Assembly: GCA_963643165.1 (NCBI GenBank)
Contig: CAVIJD010000001.1
Span: forward strand, 62,001-126,000
Direction: 5' to 3'
DNA: 64,000 nucleotides
From: F23-D06 sp963643165
Lineage (GTDB): Bacteria > Bacteroidota > Bacteroidia > Bacteroidales > WCHB1-69
The notes beneath the pieces were generated by a model, which saw nothing but the letters and a program-made list of their open reading frames with translations, was not told the origin of the DNA and made no database searches. Positions 33,883 to 42,594 of this stretch are shown one piece after another; positions within the stretch are counted from its first letter, which is position 1, and each line of letters starts with the position of its first letter. Made by a program: the position numbers and the translations under genes.

Positions 33883-35817
33883 ATGATTAAAATTACATTG
33901 CCTGACGGCTCGGTGAAAGAATTTGAACAGGGCATTACACCATACGAGGTTGCCCGGAGCCTGAGTGAAGGATTGGCACGCAACGTGTTGGTTGCTAAGG
34001 TTAACGATGAGATGGTCGAATTAGACCGTCCTATCGGCGAAGATGCCTCTCTCGTGCTTTATACCTGGAATGACAGAGAAGGCAAGGATACATTCTGGCA
34101 CAGTTCAGCGCACCTGATGGCGACGGCAATCGAGGAACTTTACCCCGGTGTCAAGTTCGGCATCGGCCCCCATGTCGAAACGGGCTTCTACTATGACATC
34201 GATTTTATGGACTACCCGATTTCGGCAGACGATTTCCCGAAAATAGAGAAAAAAATGCAGGAGATTGCCGCCAGCAAGATCCGCTTCGTCCGCAAGGATG
34301 TGTCAAAACAGGAAGCCATCGACTATTTTACGAAGAAGGGCGATGAGTACAAACTCGAACTCATCGACGGTCTTGAAGACGGCCATATCACTTTCTATGA
34401 GAGTGGCGCCTTCACGGACCTTTGCCGCGGACCGCACCTCTATGACACATCGTCCATCAAGGCCATAAAACTGCTGAAGACGGCAGGCGCATACTGGCGC
34501 GGCGATGAGAAACGCAAACAGCTGACCCGTATCTATGCGGTGACGTTCCCGAAGAAGAAAGAACTGGACGAGTACCTCGCCATGCTCGAGGAGGCCAAAA
34601 AACGCGACCACCGCAAACTGGGCAAGGAGATGGAACTCTTCACTTTCTCACAGAAGGTGGGTGCCGGTCTGCCGTTGTGGCTGCCCAAAGGCGCTGCGCT
34701 GCGCGACCGCCTGGAGCAGTTCCTGCGCAGAGTGCAGAAAAAATATGGTTATATGCAGGTGATAACGCCTCACATCGGTAATGTAGAGTTGTACAAGACC
34801 TCCGGACATTATCAGAAATACGGGGCAGACTCATTCCGCCCGATTACGACCCCGCAAGAGGGCGAGGAGTTCTTCCTGAAACCGATGAACTGCCCTCACC
34901 ATTGCGAGATCTACGCCTCACGGCCGCGCTCTTATAAGGAACTGCCGCTCCGACTGGCTGAGTTCGGCACCGTTTATCGCTACGAACAGAGCGGTGAACT
35001 GCACGGCTTGACAAGGGTCAGAGGTTTTACGCAGGACGACGCACACCTTTTCTGCACCGCCGACCAAATCAAGGAAGAGTTCTGCAAGGTCATCGACATC
35101 ATCCTCTACATCTTCAGGACGCTCAAGTTTGACAACTATATAGCACAGGTGTCACTCCGCGACCCCAACAACAAGGAGAAATACATCGGCACCGACGAGA
35201 ACTGGGAAAAGGCCCAGCGCGCCATTATTGAAGCCGCCGCCGAGAAAGGGCTGAACACCATCGAAGTGGAAGGCGAGGCCGCATTCTACGGGCCTAAGCT
35301 CGACTTTATGGTCAAGGACGCTATCGGCAGACAATGGCAATTGGGCACGGTGCAGGTTGACTATAACCTCCCCGAGCGCTTCGGCCTTGAATACACCGAC
35401 TCCGACGGCCTGAAAAAACGCCCCGTCATGATCCATCGTGCCCCGTTTGGCTCTATGGAACGCTTTGTGGCTGTGCTGCTCGAACATACAGGCGGCAATT
35501 TCCCGCTTTGGCTCACCTCCGACCAGGCCGTAATCCTCCCGATTAGCGAGAAATATATGGACTACGCCCGCAAGGTGAAAGAAACGCTCGACAACTATGA
35601 CCTCCGCGCTTATATTGACGACCGCAGCGAGAAAACCGGCCGCAAGATCCGCGACGCCGAAACCGCCAAAGTGCCGTTTATGCTGATTGTGGGTGAAAAA
35701 GAGGCCGCTGACGGAACCGTCTCCGTGCGCAGACACGGCAATGTGGACGACGGCGTGATGACGATAGCCGACTTTGTGGCGCAGATACAGAAAGAAATTG
35801 AAAACGAGTTGAAGTAA
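33883..35817 (+). CDS. thrS: Threonine-tRNA ligase
   Basis: Charges tRNA-Thr and edits Ser-tRNA-Thr. It is 644 residues. The TGS domain is at 1-60, and the editing domain carries HSSAHLMATAIEELYP with the His-x3-His near residue 72 and later the conserved CRGPH (TDLCRGPHLYD). The class II core has zinc and active-site residues in PMNCPHHCEIYASR near 335 and the motif RVRGFTQDDAHLFC near 370. The anticodon-binding domain ends the protein. In Bacteroides-type genomes thrS is usually followed by infC, rpmI and rplT; here ffh follows after 17 bases. Confidence 0.98.
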   Translation: MIKITLPDGSVKEFEQGITPYEVARSLSEGLARNVLVAKVNDEMVELDRPIGEDASLVLYTWNDREGKDTFWHSSAHLMATAIEELYPGVKFGIGPHVETGFYYDIDFMDYPISADDFPKIEKKMQEIAASKIRFVRKDVSKQEAIDYFTKKGDEYKLELIDGLEDGHITFYESGAFTDLCRGPHLYDTSSIKAIKLLKTAGAYWRGDEKRKQLTRIYAVTFPKKKELDEYLAMLEEAKKRDHRKLGKEMELFTFSQKVGAGLPLWLPKGAALRDRLEQFLRRVQKKYGYMQVITPHIGNVELYKTSGHYQKYGADSFRPITTPQEGEEFFLKPMNCPHHCEIYASRPRSYKELPLRLAEFGTVYRYEQSGELHGLTRVRGFTQDDAHLFCTADQIKEEFCKVIDIILYIFRTLKFDNYIAQVSLRDPNNKEKYIGTDENWEKAQRAIIEAAAEKGLNTIEVEGEAAFYGPKLDFMVKDAIGRQWQLGTVQVDYNLPERFGLEYTDSDGLKKRPVMIHRAPFGSMERFVAVLLEHTGGNFPLWLTSDQAVILPISEKYMDYARKVKETLDNYDLRAYIDDRSEKTGRKIRDAETAKVPFMLIVGEKEAADGTVSVRRHGNVDDGVMTIADFVAQIQKEIENELK

Positions 35818-35834
35818 CAGAATAACACACAAGA

Positions 35835-37175
35835 ATGTTTGAGAATTTATCCGACAGGTTAGAAAGGGCGTTTAAGATCATCAAGGGTCAAGGCTACATT
35901 ACGGAAATAAATGTGGCCGAGACGATGAAAGAGGTGCGCAAGGCTCTTCTGGATGCCGATGTCAGCTACAAAATCGCTAAGGATTTTACCGATGAGGTCA
36001 AGAAGAAAGCATTGGGCATGAATGTGCTCAATGCTGTCTCCCCGAGCCAGTTGATGGTCAAGATCACTTACGACGAACTGATAGCCCTGATGGGACGCGA
36101 CGCCGTTGACATCAACCTGAAAGGCAGCCCCGCCGTCATCCTGATGGCCGGTCTCCAAGGCTCCGGTAAGACAACCCACGCCGCCAAACTTGCCAAACTG
36201 CTGAAAAACAAGCGCAGCAAGAAACCGCTGCTGGTGGCCGGCGACGTTTACCGTCCGGCTGCTATCGACCAGCTGAAGGTGCTGGGCGAGCAGATTGACG
36301 TGCCCGTCTATACGGAAGCAGATTGCAAAGACCCCGTGAAGATTGCCAAGAACGGTGTCAAATATGCCAAAGATTATGGCTATGATGTGGTTCTGGTGGA
36401 TACAGCAGGCCGCCTCGCCGTTGATGATGAAATGATGACCGAAATCGGCAATATCAAGGAGGCTGTGAACCCGCACGAGATCTTGTTTGTGGTGGATGCC
36501 ATGACTGGCCAGGATGCTGTGAACACCGCTAAGGCCTTCAATGACAAACTTGACTTCGACGGCGTCATTCTCACGAAGATGGACGGCGACACCCGTGGCG
36601 GCGCCGCACTCACCATCCGCGCCGTGGTCAAAAAACCGATCAAGTTTATCGGCACGGGCGAAAAGATGGAAGCCCTCGATGTGTTTCACCCCGACCGGCT
36701 TGCGGAACGTATCCTCGGCATGGGCGATATCCGTTCTTTCGTGGAAAGGGCCCAAGACCAGTTCGACCAAGAAGAGGCTGCCAAACTACAGAAGAAACTC
36801 GCCAAGAACCAGTTCGACTTCAACGACTTTCTGTCTCAAATCCAGCAAATCAAGAAGATGGGCAATGTCAAGGACTTGATGTCGATGATTCCCGGTATGG
36901 GCAAGGTGGTGAAGGATATGGACATCGACGACAATGCTTTCAAGAGCGTTGAGGTCATCATCCAGTCGATGACTCCGCAGGAGAGAGCCAATCCCGACAT
37001 CATCAACGGGTCGCGCCGCAAGCGTATCGCCCGGGGCAGCGGCCGCGACATCCAGGATGTGAACCGCCTGCTCAAACAGTTTGAAGATACCCGCAAGATG
37101 ATGAAGATGGTGAACAGCGGCAAAGCCGGCAACTTAATGCGCGCTATGAACGCCCCTGGCCGCCGACCCCTCTAA
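35835..37175 (+). CDS. ffh: Signal recognition particle protein Ffh
   Basis: The 54-kDa-homologue GTPase that binds signal sequences and 4.5S RNA. It is 446 residues. The N domain is at 1-90. The GTPase domain has the P-loop GLQGSGKTTHAAKLAKLL near residue 105, the VDTAGRL motif near 190 and the TKMDGDTRGGAAL motif near 245. The methionine-rich M domain starts near 320 (DLMSMIPGMGKVVKDMDID) and includes RRKRIARGSG, which contacts the RNA. It starts 17 bases after thrS and ends 21 before folD, so the three form one unit. Confidence 0.98.
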   Translation: MFENLSDRLERAFKIIKGQGYITEINVAETMKEVRKALLDADVSYKIAKDFTDEVKKKALGMNVLNAVSPSQLMVKITYDELIALMGRDAVDINLKGSPAVILMAGLQGSGKTTHAAKLAKLLKNKRSKKPLLVAGDVYRPAAIDQLKVLGEQIDVPVYTEADCKDPVKIAKNGVKYAKDYGYDVVLVDTAGRLAVDDEMMTEIGNIKEAVNPHEILFVVDAMTGQDAVNTAKAFNDKLDFDGVILTKMDGDTRGGAALTIRAVVKKPIKFIGTGEKMEALDVFHPDRLAERILGMGDIRSFVERAQDQFDQEEAAKLQKKLAKNQFDFNDFLSQIQQIKKMGNVKDLMSMIPGMGKVVKDMDIDDNAFKSVEVIIQSMTPQERANPDIINGSRRKRIARGSGRDIQDVNRLLKQFEDTRKMMKMVNSGKAGNLMRAMNAPGRRPL

Positions 37176-37196
37176 ACATTTTAAAACAGCGTAAAA

Positions 37197-38075
37197 ATGG
37201 CACAAATAATAAACGGCAAGGAGATTGCCGACACTATTAAGACGGAATTGGCAATGGAGGTGAAAGGCCTGCTCGAAAACGGGAAGCCTGCACCCCATCT
37301 CGCAGTTCTGATTGCCGGCGAGGACGGCGCCGCCCTCTCGTATGTGAACAGTATCGAGAAACAGTGCAAAGCCGTAGGCTATACGGCCTCCGTCTATAAG
37401 TTTCCCTCGAGTGTGAAAGAAGAGGAATTTCTCAGCACAATCGACTTCCTGAACAATGACGACGAAATCGACGGCTATATCATACAAATGCCACTCCCGG
37501 AACAGGTCTCTATCGACAAGGTGACCGCCCACGTCTCTCCCGAGAAGGATATGGACTGCTTTCATCCGGTCAATATGGGACGGCTGCTGCTGGGCAAGGA
37601 TTGCTACGCTCCGGCCACACCCCAGGGCGTGATGGAACTGATCCGTCGCAGCAATATCGAGACGGTTGGGAAAGACTGCGTCATAGTGGGGCGCAGCAAT
37701 ATTGTTGGAAAGCCTCTGGCTATGATGCTGCTGCAGAAAGATGCCAACGCCACCGTTACGGTGTGCCACAGCCGCACCGCGAACTTGAAAAGGGTTTGCA
37801 GCCGTGCCGACATCCTCATTGTGGCTATCGGTCGCCCTGAGATGATAACCTCAGACTATGTGAAAGAGAAAGCCACGGTGATAGATGTGGGTATCCACCG
37901 CGTCCCCGACCCAGGCTATCCGTCAGGCTACCGCGTGTGCGGCGATGTGAAGTTTGATGAGGTGAGCAAGAAATGTGAAGCAATAACACCCGTGCCGGGT
38001 GGGGTGGGGTCAATGACGATGGCCTGCTTGCTGCAGAACACGATGAAGTCGTACAAGAAGAGAAGAACAATATAA
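37197..38075 (+). CDS. folD: Bifunctional methylenetetrahydrofolate dehydrogenase / cyclohydrolase
   Basis: Interconverts 5,10-methylene-, methenyl- and 10-formyl-tetrahydrofolate. It is 292 residues. The catalytic Tyr-Lys region is ALSYVNSIEKQCKAVGY near residue 50, followed by the Gly-tail VQ/QMPLP motif (YIIQMPLPEQV). The nucleotide-binding motif is VIVGRSNIVGKPLAMML near 165, and the C-terminal conserved loop TPVPGGVGSMTMACLL is near 265. Its last 70 bases are repeated just downstream (38096-38165), an unusual feature described separately. The formyl-tetrahydrofolate it supplies is used by purN, elsewhere in this window. Confidence 0.97.
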   Translation: MAQIINGKEIADTIKTELAMEVKGLLENGKPAPHLAVLIAGEDGAALSYVNSIEKQCKAVGYTASVYKFPSSVKEEEFLSTIDFLNNDDEIDGYIIQMPLPEQVSIDKVTAHVSPEKDMDCFHPVNMGRLLLGKDCYAPATPQGVMELIRRSNIETVGKDCVIVGRSNIVGKPLAMMLLQKDANATVTVCHSRTANLKRVCSRADILIVAIGRPEMITSDYVKEKATVIDVGIHRVPDPGYPSGYRVCGDVKFDEVSKKCEAITPVPGGVGSMTMACLLQNTMKSYKKRRTI

Positions 38076-38165
38076 TATGTATATTGTATGACGATGGGGT
38101 GGGGTCAATGACGATGGCTTGTCTGCTGCAAAACACGATGAGGTCGTACAAGAAGAGAAGAACAA
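38001..38165 (+). repeat. Direct repeat pair: 3' end of folD and a diverged copy
   Basis: Copy 1 (38001-38070) is the true end of folD. Copy 2 (38096-38165) is 70 bases, aligned without gaps and with five differences (38024, 38027, 38028, 38036, 38047 in copy 1), all transitions. A 25-base spacer separates them. The 10-base word ATGACGATGG occurs in both copies and at the junction (38089), which suggests a microhomology junction. Confidence 0.93.
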
Positions 38166-38170
38166 ATTAA
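38096..38170 (+). pseudogene. Leftover 3' end of a second folD allele
   Basis: Read in its own frame, this stretch gives 24 codons of the FolD C-terminus, ending RSYKKRRTN and a TAA stop at 38168-38170. The frame differs from that of the intact folD (offset 95), so it is not read through. Four of the five differences from copy 1 are synonymous in the folD frame and the fifth is Lys to Arg. That pattern was made by selection on a working gene, so the fragment probably once ended a functional folD. Confidence 0.75.
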
Positions 38171-38181
38171 AAACATACCGT

Positions 38182-38928
38182 ATGAAGCTTTTATTGATCA
38201 GCAATTCGACAAATTATAAAGAGCCTTATCTTGGCTGGTGCCAGCCTCTTCTGGCAGAATTTATGCAGGGCACGGCGCAAAACATCGCTTTTGTTCCGTA
38301 TGCGGGCGTGGATGTAGGCGGAAAGGTCTATCCCGAAAGTTACGATGCCTATACGGAGCGCGTGCAGAAAGTGTTTGCCCAGTTCGGCAAGAAAATCATC
38401 TCGGTGCATGCCGCCGAAAACCCTGTTGAGGTCATCGAGAATGCCGACCTTATCGTGGTGGGTGGCGGCAACACGTTCCATTTGGTTGCCGAGTTGCACC
38501 GCAACAAACTCATTGAGCCCGTGCGACGTAAAGTGATGGAGGGGACACCCTACATTGGCTGGAGTGCCGGTTCCAATGTGGCTTGTCCGACCCTCTGCAC
38601 CACCAACGACATGCCGATAGTGATGCCCGAAAGTTTCAAATGTTTCGATCTGGTGCCTTTCCAGATCAACCCGCACTACATTGACCCCTATCCGCAAGAC
38701 ATCAACGATGCCATCCGTCATGGCGGCGAGACGCGTCAGGTGCGCATTTCAGAGTATCTGGCCGTCAACAAGCGGATGACGGTGGCAGGGCTGCGCGAGG
38801 GAACGGCCTTGTGGGTCGAAAACGAGCGTATCACGCTCAAGGGAACCCGGAAGATGATCGTGCTCCGCTATGGAAAAGAGCCCGAAGAAAAGAATCCGGG
38901 CGAAACATTCTCGTTCAATCTCCGATAG
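38182..38928 (+). CDS. pepE: Dipeptidase E (alpha-aspartyl dipeptidase), peptidase S51
   Basis: A 248-residue S51 peptidase from the start MKLLLISNSTNY. The open frame continues 21 codons upstream into the folD relic, so the upstream ATG is not used. The nucleophile Ser is in IGWSAGSNVACPT near residue 123, with the family motif VGGGNTFHLVAEL near 90 and the His-rich region FQINPHYIDPYPQD near 163. Members cleave Asp-X dipeptides. It follows the folD relic by 11 bases and is followed by a strong terminator, so it may be the last gene of the thrS-ffh-folD run. Confidence 0.94.
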   Translation: MKLLLISNSTNYKEPYLGWCQPLLAEFMQGTAQNIAFVPYAGVDVGGKVYPESYDAYTERVQKVFAQFGKKIISVHAAENPVEVIENADLIVVGGGNTFHLVAELHRNKLIEPVRRKVMEGTPYIGWSAGSNVACPTLCTTNDMPIVMPESFKCFDLVPFQINPHYIDPYPQDINDAIRHGGETRQVRISEYLAVNKRMTVAGLREGTALWVENERITLKGTRKMIVLRYGKEPEEKNPGETFSFNLR

Positions 38929-38948
38929 TCATCGAGACACAGACATCA

Positions 38949-38986
38949 GAAGCGCTGCAGACGACGGTTCTGCGGTGCTTCTTTTT
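38949..38986 (+). terminator. Terminator after pepE
   Basis: A 13-bp stem with two G-T pairs (38949-38961 with 38969-38981), followed by five T. Confidence 0.88.
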
Positions 38987-39014
38987 CGTAAACAATAAAC
39001 AAAAAGCATAGAAT

Positions 39015-39836
39015 ATGGAAAAATTCATCGAAGCTGCCAAGACATTCTTGACAGATGTAGTATTCAAGAACATACCGCAGGTGATTATAGCCTTGTTGGT
39101 GTTGTATGTTGGACTGAAGTTGATAAAGTTATTGTCCAAACTGTTGAACAAGGCTTACCAGCGTCATCAGGTTGACCCGTCATTGCAGCAGTTCTTAAAC
39201 TCGCTGATTGACGTTTCGCTCAAAGTCTTGTTAGTGTTGACCGTGATGGGCATCATGGGCATCAAGATGACCACCTTTGTGGCGGTTTTGGGTGCTGCGG
39301 GCTTGGCGGTAGGCATGGCATTGCAGGGCACGTTGCAGAACTTCGCCGGCGGCGTCATCATCTTGTTGCTCCGTCCTTTCAAGGTCGGCGACTACATTGA
39401 CCAGGGCACATACGCCGGCTATGTAGAGAGCATCAAAATCTTTAGCACCACGCTCCGCACGTATGACAACAAGAGCATCATCATTCCCAACACCGAATTG
39501 GCTACAAAATCGGTGACCAACCACACCAGTTGGCCGGTGAGCCGTGTGTCCATCAAAGTGGGCATAGCATACGGAGAATCCGTCGAGAAGGCGCGCGGCG
39601 TGATGTTGCGGGTGGCCGACGGGTGCAAGTTAGTATTGCAAGAGCCCAACAAGCCCAAGGTTGTAGTGGACAACTTGGGCGCGCATGCGGTGGAACTGAT
39701 CCTGTATGCCTGGATGAAGCCCGAGGACTATTGGACCGTGCTGTACGAGCTCAACGAGAACATCTATTCGGAGTTCCGTCGTGAGGGCATTGAAATACCT
39801 TACAATCAAATGGATGTGCATATCCGGCAGTCGTAG
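39015..39836 (+). CDS. mscS: Small-conductance mechanosensitive channel (MscS family)
   Basis: An osmotic safety-valve channel of 273 residues. Three membrane helices lie in the N-terminal 120 residues. The pore helix is Gly/Ala-rich (LGAAGLAVGMALQGTLQNFAGG near 92) and is followed by the signature FKVGDYIDQGTYAGYVESI. The beta domain carries IIIPNTELATKSVTNHT near 157. It ends in the MscS C-terminal domain. It stands alone between the pepE terminator and the ribosomal promoter. Confidence 0.96.
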   Translation: MEKFIEAAKTFLTDVVFKNIPQVIIALLVLYVGLKLIKLLSKLLNKAYQRHQVDPSLQQFLNSLIDVSLKVLLVLTVMGIMGIKMTTFVAVLGAAGLAVGMALQGTLQNFAGGVIILLLRPFKVGDYIDQGTYAGYVESIKIFSTTLRTYDNKSIIIPNTELATKSVTNHTSWPVSRVSIKVGIAYGESVEKARGVMLRVADGCKLVLQEPNKPKVVVDNLGAHAVELILYAWMKPEDYWTVLYELNENIYSEFRREGIEIPYNQMDVHIRQS

Positions 39837-39890
39837 AAAAATCTTTCAGGAAAAATATTTATAAACAACGGATTGTATAAAAAAAAATTC

Positions 39891-39898
39891 TATTTTTG
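39891..39898 (+). promoter_or_regulatory. Promoter-like -7 box at the head of the ribosomal block
   Basis: TATTTTTG lies 94 bases before the rplV start in an A/T-rich stretch. It matches TAnnTTTG. A purine-rich ribosome-binding site (AAGGTAAGAAACGA) precedes the rplV ATG. No remnant of rpsS, the usual upstream neighbour, was seen. Confidence 0.5.
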
Positions 39899-39991
39899 CC
39901 GCCCGATTAGTATAGGTATTTTGGGGTGGAAAAATAACGGTTATAGAATTTGTATATAGATAAATAAGAATAAAATAAGGTAAGAAACGAA

Positions 39992-40426
39992 ATGAGTGCA
40001 AACAAGAAACAAGCAGCCGAAGCGCGCAAAGAAGCCAACAAGACGATCTATATGGCCCGATTAGTGGATAATCCGACCTCACCGCGCAAAATGAGAATTA
40101 TGGCAAACGTAATTCGCGGCAAGAATGTAGATTATGCTATGAGTGTGTTGAAATACAGTCGCAGAGAAGCAGCTGAGAAGCTGTTGAAGCTCTTGAAGTC
40201 GGCTGTTGCCAACTGGCAGGTGAAGAATGACGGCGCACGGCTGGAGAATGCCGACCTGTATGTCAGGACCGTCATGGTAGATGGCGGGAGGATGTTGAAG
40301 CGTATCCGCACGGCACCTCAAGGGCGCGCCAATCGTATCAGGAAGCGTTCCAACCACGTGACCCTGATTATTGCCGACAGGAATATGGAAAAAGCAAATG
40401 CTGAAAAAATAACAACAGAAGAATAA
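39992..40426 (+). CDS. rplV: 50S ribosomal protein L22
   Basis: A 144-residue L22, which lines the exit tunnel. The core VDNPTSPRKMRIMANVIRGK and the hairpin region VRTVMVDGGRMLKRIRTAPQ are typical, with GRANRIRKRSNHVTLII near the end. It is the first gene of the block. In most genomes rpsS lies directly upstream, but here the neighbour is mscS. Confidence 0.98.
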   Translation: MSANKKQAAEARKEANKTIYMARLVDNPTSPRKMRIMANVIRGKNVDYAMSVLKYSRREAAEKLLKLLKSAVANWQVKNDGARLENADLYVRTVMVDGGRMLKRIRTAPQGRANRIRKRSNHVTLIIADRNMEKANAEKITTEE

Positions 40427-40445
40427 ATACAATAATTAATCAAGT

Positions 40446-41198
40446 ATGGGTCAAAAAGTAAATCCGGTAGGCTTACGCCTCGGCATTGTCAGAGGCTGGG
40501 ATTCTAATTGGTATGGCGGCAAATCATTCGCCAGTAAGATTGTCGAAGATGACAAAATCAGAAAATATCTGAATGCAAAGTTTTCCAAAGCCGGCATCTC
40601 GAAAATTTATATTGAAAGAACATTGAAGCTGGTCACGGTCACCATCAGCACCGCGCGTCCGGGTCTTATCATCGGCAAGGGCGGCACAGAAGTGGACAAA
40701 GTGAAGGAAGAGTTGAAGGTGATCACAGGCAAAGAAATACAGATTAACATCGTAGAGGTGAAACGTCCGGATTTGGACGCACAGCTTGTGGCCCAGAACA
40801 TTGCCAGACAGATTGAAGGTCGTGTGGCATACAAGAAAGCCATCAAGACAGCCATCTCGTCCACCATGCGCGCGCAGGCTGACGGCATCAAGATTACGGC
40901 AGCCGGTCGTTTGGGCGGCGCTGAAATGGCACGTTCCGAGCATTTCAAAGAGGGTCGCATTCCGTTGCACACGCTGAGAGCAGACATCGACTACGCTCCG
41001 GTAGAGGCTCATACGACCTACGGATGCATCGGCATCAAGGTTTGGATTTGCCGCGGCATCGTATATGGCAAGCGCGACCTGTTTGCCCAGAACGTTGACA
41101 ACAAAGAACCGAAAGGCGGTCCGGCAAAACGGATGTACCGCGGTCCCCGCAAAGGCGGCAACGGTCCGAGAAACAACAACAGAACAAACAATAACTAA
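40446..41198 (+). CDS. rpsC: 30S ribosomal protein S3
   Basis: A 250-residue S3 with the KH domain motif RPGLIIGKGGTEVDKVKEEL near 70 and the C-terminal domain AQADGIKITAAGRLGGAEMA. The tail is Gly/Asn/Arg-rich (KGGNGPRNNNRTNNN). It follows rplV by 19 bases. Confidence 0.98.
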   Translation: MGQKVNPVGLRLGIVRGWDSNWYGGKSFASKIVEDDKIRKYLNAKFSKAGISKIYIERTLKLVTVTISTARPGLIIGKGGTEVDKVKEELKVITGKEIQINIVEVKRPDLDAQLVAQNIARQIEGRVAYKKAIKTAISSTMRAQADGIKITAAGRLGGAEMARSEHFKEGRIPLHTLRADIDYAPVEAHTTYGCIGIKVWICRGIVYGKRDLFAQNVDNKEPKGGPAKRMYRGPRKGGNGPRNNNRTNNN

Positions 41199-41249
41199 TG
41201 CCGACGCCAAGATGCCGGCAATAAATAACAATAAAAAACATTAAAAGCA

Positions 41250-41675
41250 ATGTTACAACCTAAAAAGACCAAATACAGAAGGCCGCAGAAAGGCAGAATG
41301 AAATCGATCACCAAGCGTGGCGCAGAAATTTCATTCGGTTCCTTCGCACTGAAAACACTGGATGAATTTTGGATCAGTGCCCGTCAGATTGAAGCAGCCC
41401 GTCAGGCCATCACTCGTGAAATGAAACGTGAAGGACAGTTGTGGATCCGCATCTTCCCTGACCGTCCGGTCACCAAGAAACCTGCTGAAGTCCGTATGGG
41501 TAAAGGTAAGGGTACTCCCGAGTACTTCGCCGCCCGTGTAAGTCCGGGACGCATACTTTTCGAAGCCGACGGCATTCCGTTGGAAGTGGCTAAGGAAGCC
41601 ATGAGACTGGGAGCCCAGAAGCTGCCCGTCCATACGAAGTTCATTGTAAGAAGAGATTATTCAGAAGAAATTTAA
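41250..41675 (+). CDS. rplP: 50S ribosomal protein L16
   Basis: A 141-residue L16. It has KTKYRRPQKGRMKSI at the N-terminus, GAEISFGSFALKTLDEFWIS, and the conserved MGKGKGTPEYFAARVSPGRI near 82. It binds near the A-site tRNA elbow. It follows rpsC by 51 bases. Confidence 0.98.
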   Translation: MLQPKKTKYRRPQKGRMKSITKRGAEISFGSFALKTLDEFWISARQIEAARQAITREMKREGQLWIRIFPDRPVTKKPAEVRMGKGKGTPEYFAARVSPGRILFEADGIPLEVAKEAMRLGAQKLPVHTKFIVRRDYSEEI

Positions 41676-41686
41676 CACGAGGCAGT

Positions 41687-41887
41687 ATGAAACAGAAAGT
41701 CATAAACGAACTTACCACTCCGGAAATAAGAGAGAAGTTGGACACAGAAAAGGACCAGCTTGTCAAGATGAGACTCAACCATGCGATTTCTCCGCTTGAG
41801 AATCCTCAGAAGATCAAGGAACAGCGCCGTACCATCGCAAGGCTGCACACGGAACTGCGGAAACGCGAAATGAACGAAAATAAATAA
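41687..41887 (+). CDS. rpmC: 50S ribosomal protein L29
   Basis: A 66-residue L29, a two-helix protein near the tunnel exit. It shows LTTPEIREKLDTEKDQLVKMRLNHAISPLENP (read in parts) and ends RRTIARLHTELRKREMN. It follows rplP by 11 bases. Confidence 0.96.
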   Translation: MKQKVINELTTPEIREKLDTEKDQLVKMRLNHAISPLENPQKIKEQRRTIARLHTELRKREMNENK

Positions 41888-41899
41888 TCACCGGATATT

Positions 41900-42154
41900 A
41901 TGGAAAGAAACAATAGAAAAGTGAGAGAAGGTGTCGTGGTCAGCGACAAAATGGACAAGTCCATTGTCATCATGGTTGAACGCAAGATGAAACACCCCAT
42001 TTACGGAAAGTTCCTCAAACGTTCCACCAAATTCATGGCACACGACGAGAACAACGATTGCCATATCGGTGACAGAGTGAGAATTATGGAAACGCGGCCT
42101 TTGAGCAAGAACAAATGCTGGCGTTTAGTAGAAATCATTGAAAGAGCTAAATAA
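41900..42154 (+). CDS. rpsQ: 30S ribosomal protein S17
   Basis: An 84-residue S17. It shows REGVVVSDKMDKSIVIMVER and HDENNDCHIGDRVRIMETRP followed by LSKNKCWRLVEII. It follows rpmC by 12 bases, and rplN follows after 2. Confidence 0.97.
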   Translation: MERNNRKVREGVVVSDKMDKSIVIMVERKMKHPIYGKFLKRSTKFMAHDENNDCHIGDRVRIMETRPLSKNKCWRLVEIIERAK

Positions 42155-42156
42155 TT

Positions 42157-42525
42157 ATGATACAACAAGAATCAAGAATGGCTGTTGCTGACAACAGCGG
42201 CGCAAAGGAAGTCCTCTGCATTCGCGTGCTGGGCGGCACAAAGAAACGCTATGCAAGCGTAGGCGACAAGATTGTGGTCGCCATCAAGAGCGCTATACCT
42301 TCCGGTCAGGTGAAAGCCGGTACCGTGTCAAAGGCCGTAGTGGTGCGCACAAAGAGACACATCCGCAGGAACGACGGCTCCTATATCAAATTTGACGACA
42401 ATGCCGTTGTGCTGCTTACCGCTACCGACGAACTGCGCGGCACCCGTATTTTCGGACCCGTTGCTCGTGAACTCCGCGAAAAACAGTTCATGAAAATCGT
42501 GTCTTTGGCTCCCGAAGTATTGTAA
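42157..42525 (+). CDS. rplN: 50S ribosomal protein L14
   Basis: A 122-residue L14 starting MIQQESRMAVADNSGAKEVL. It has the conserved TKRHIRRNDGSYIKFDDNA and RGTRIFGPVARELREKQFMK. It starts 2 bases after rpsQ. Confidence 0.98.
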   Translation: MIQQESRMAVADNSGAKEVLCIRVLGGTKKRYASVGDKIVVAIKSAIPSGQVKAGTVSKAVVVRTKRHIRRNDGSYIKFDDNAVVLLTATDELRGTRIFGPVARELREKQFMKIVSLAPEVL

Positions 42526-42594
42526 CATTAGAATTACTTAAGATACACAATTGACAAAGACCAATTGGTAAACATTAAAAATCAGAAAAAGACA

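Noticed and set aside
38001..38010. GGGGTGGGGT as a simple repeat or VNTR
   Set aside because: It codes for Gly-Val-Gly in the conserved FolD C-terminus and is explained by the folD duplication.
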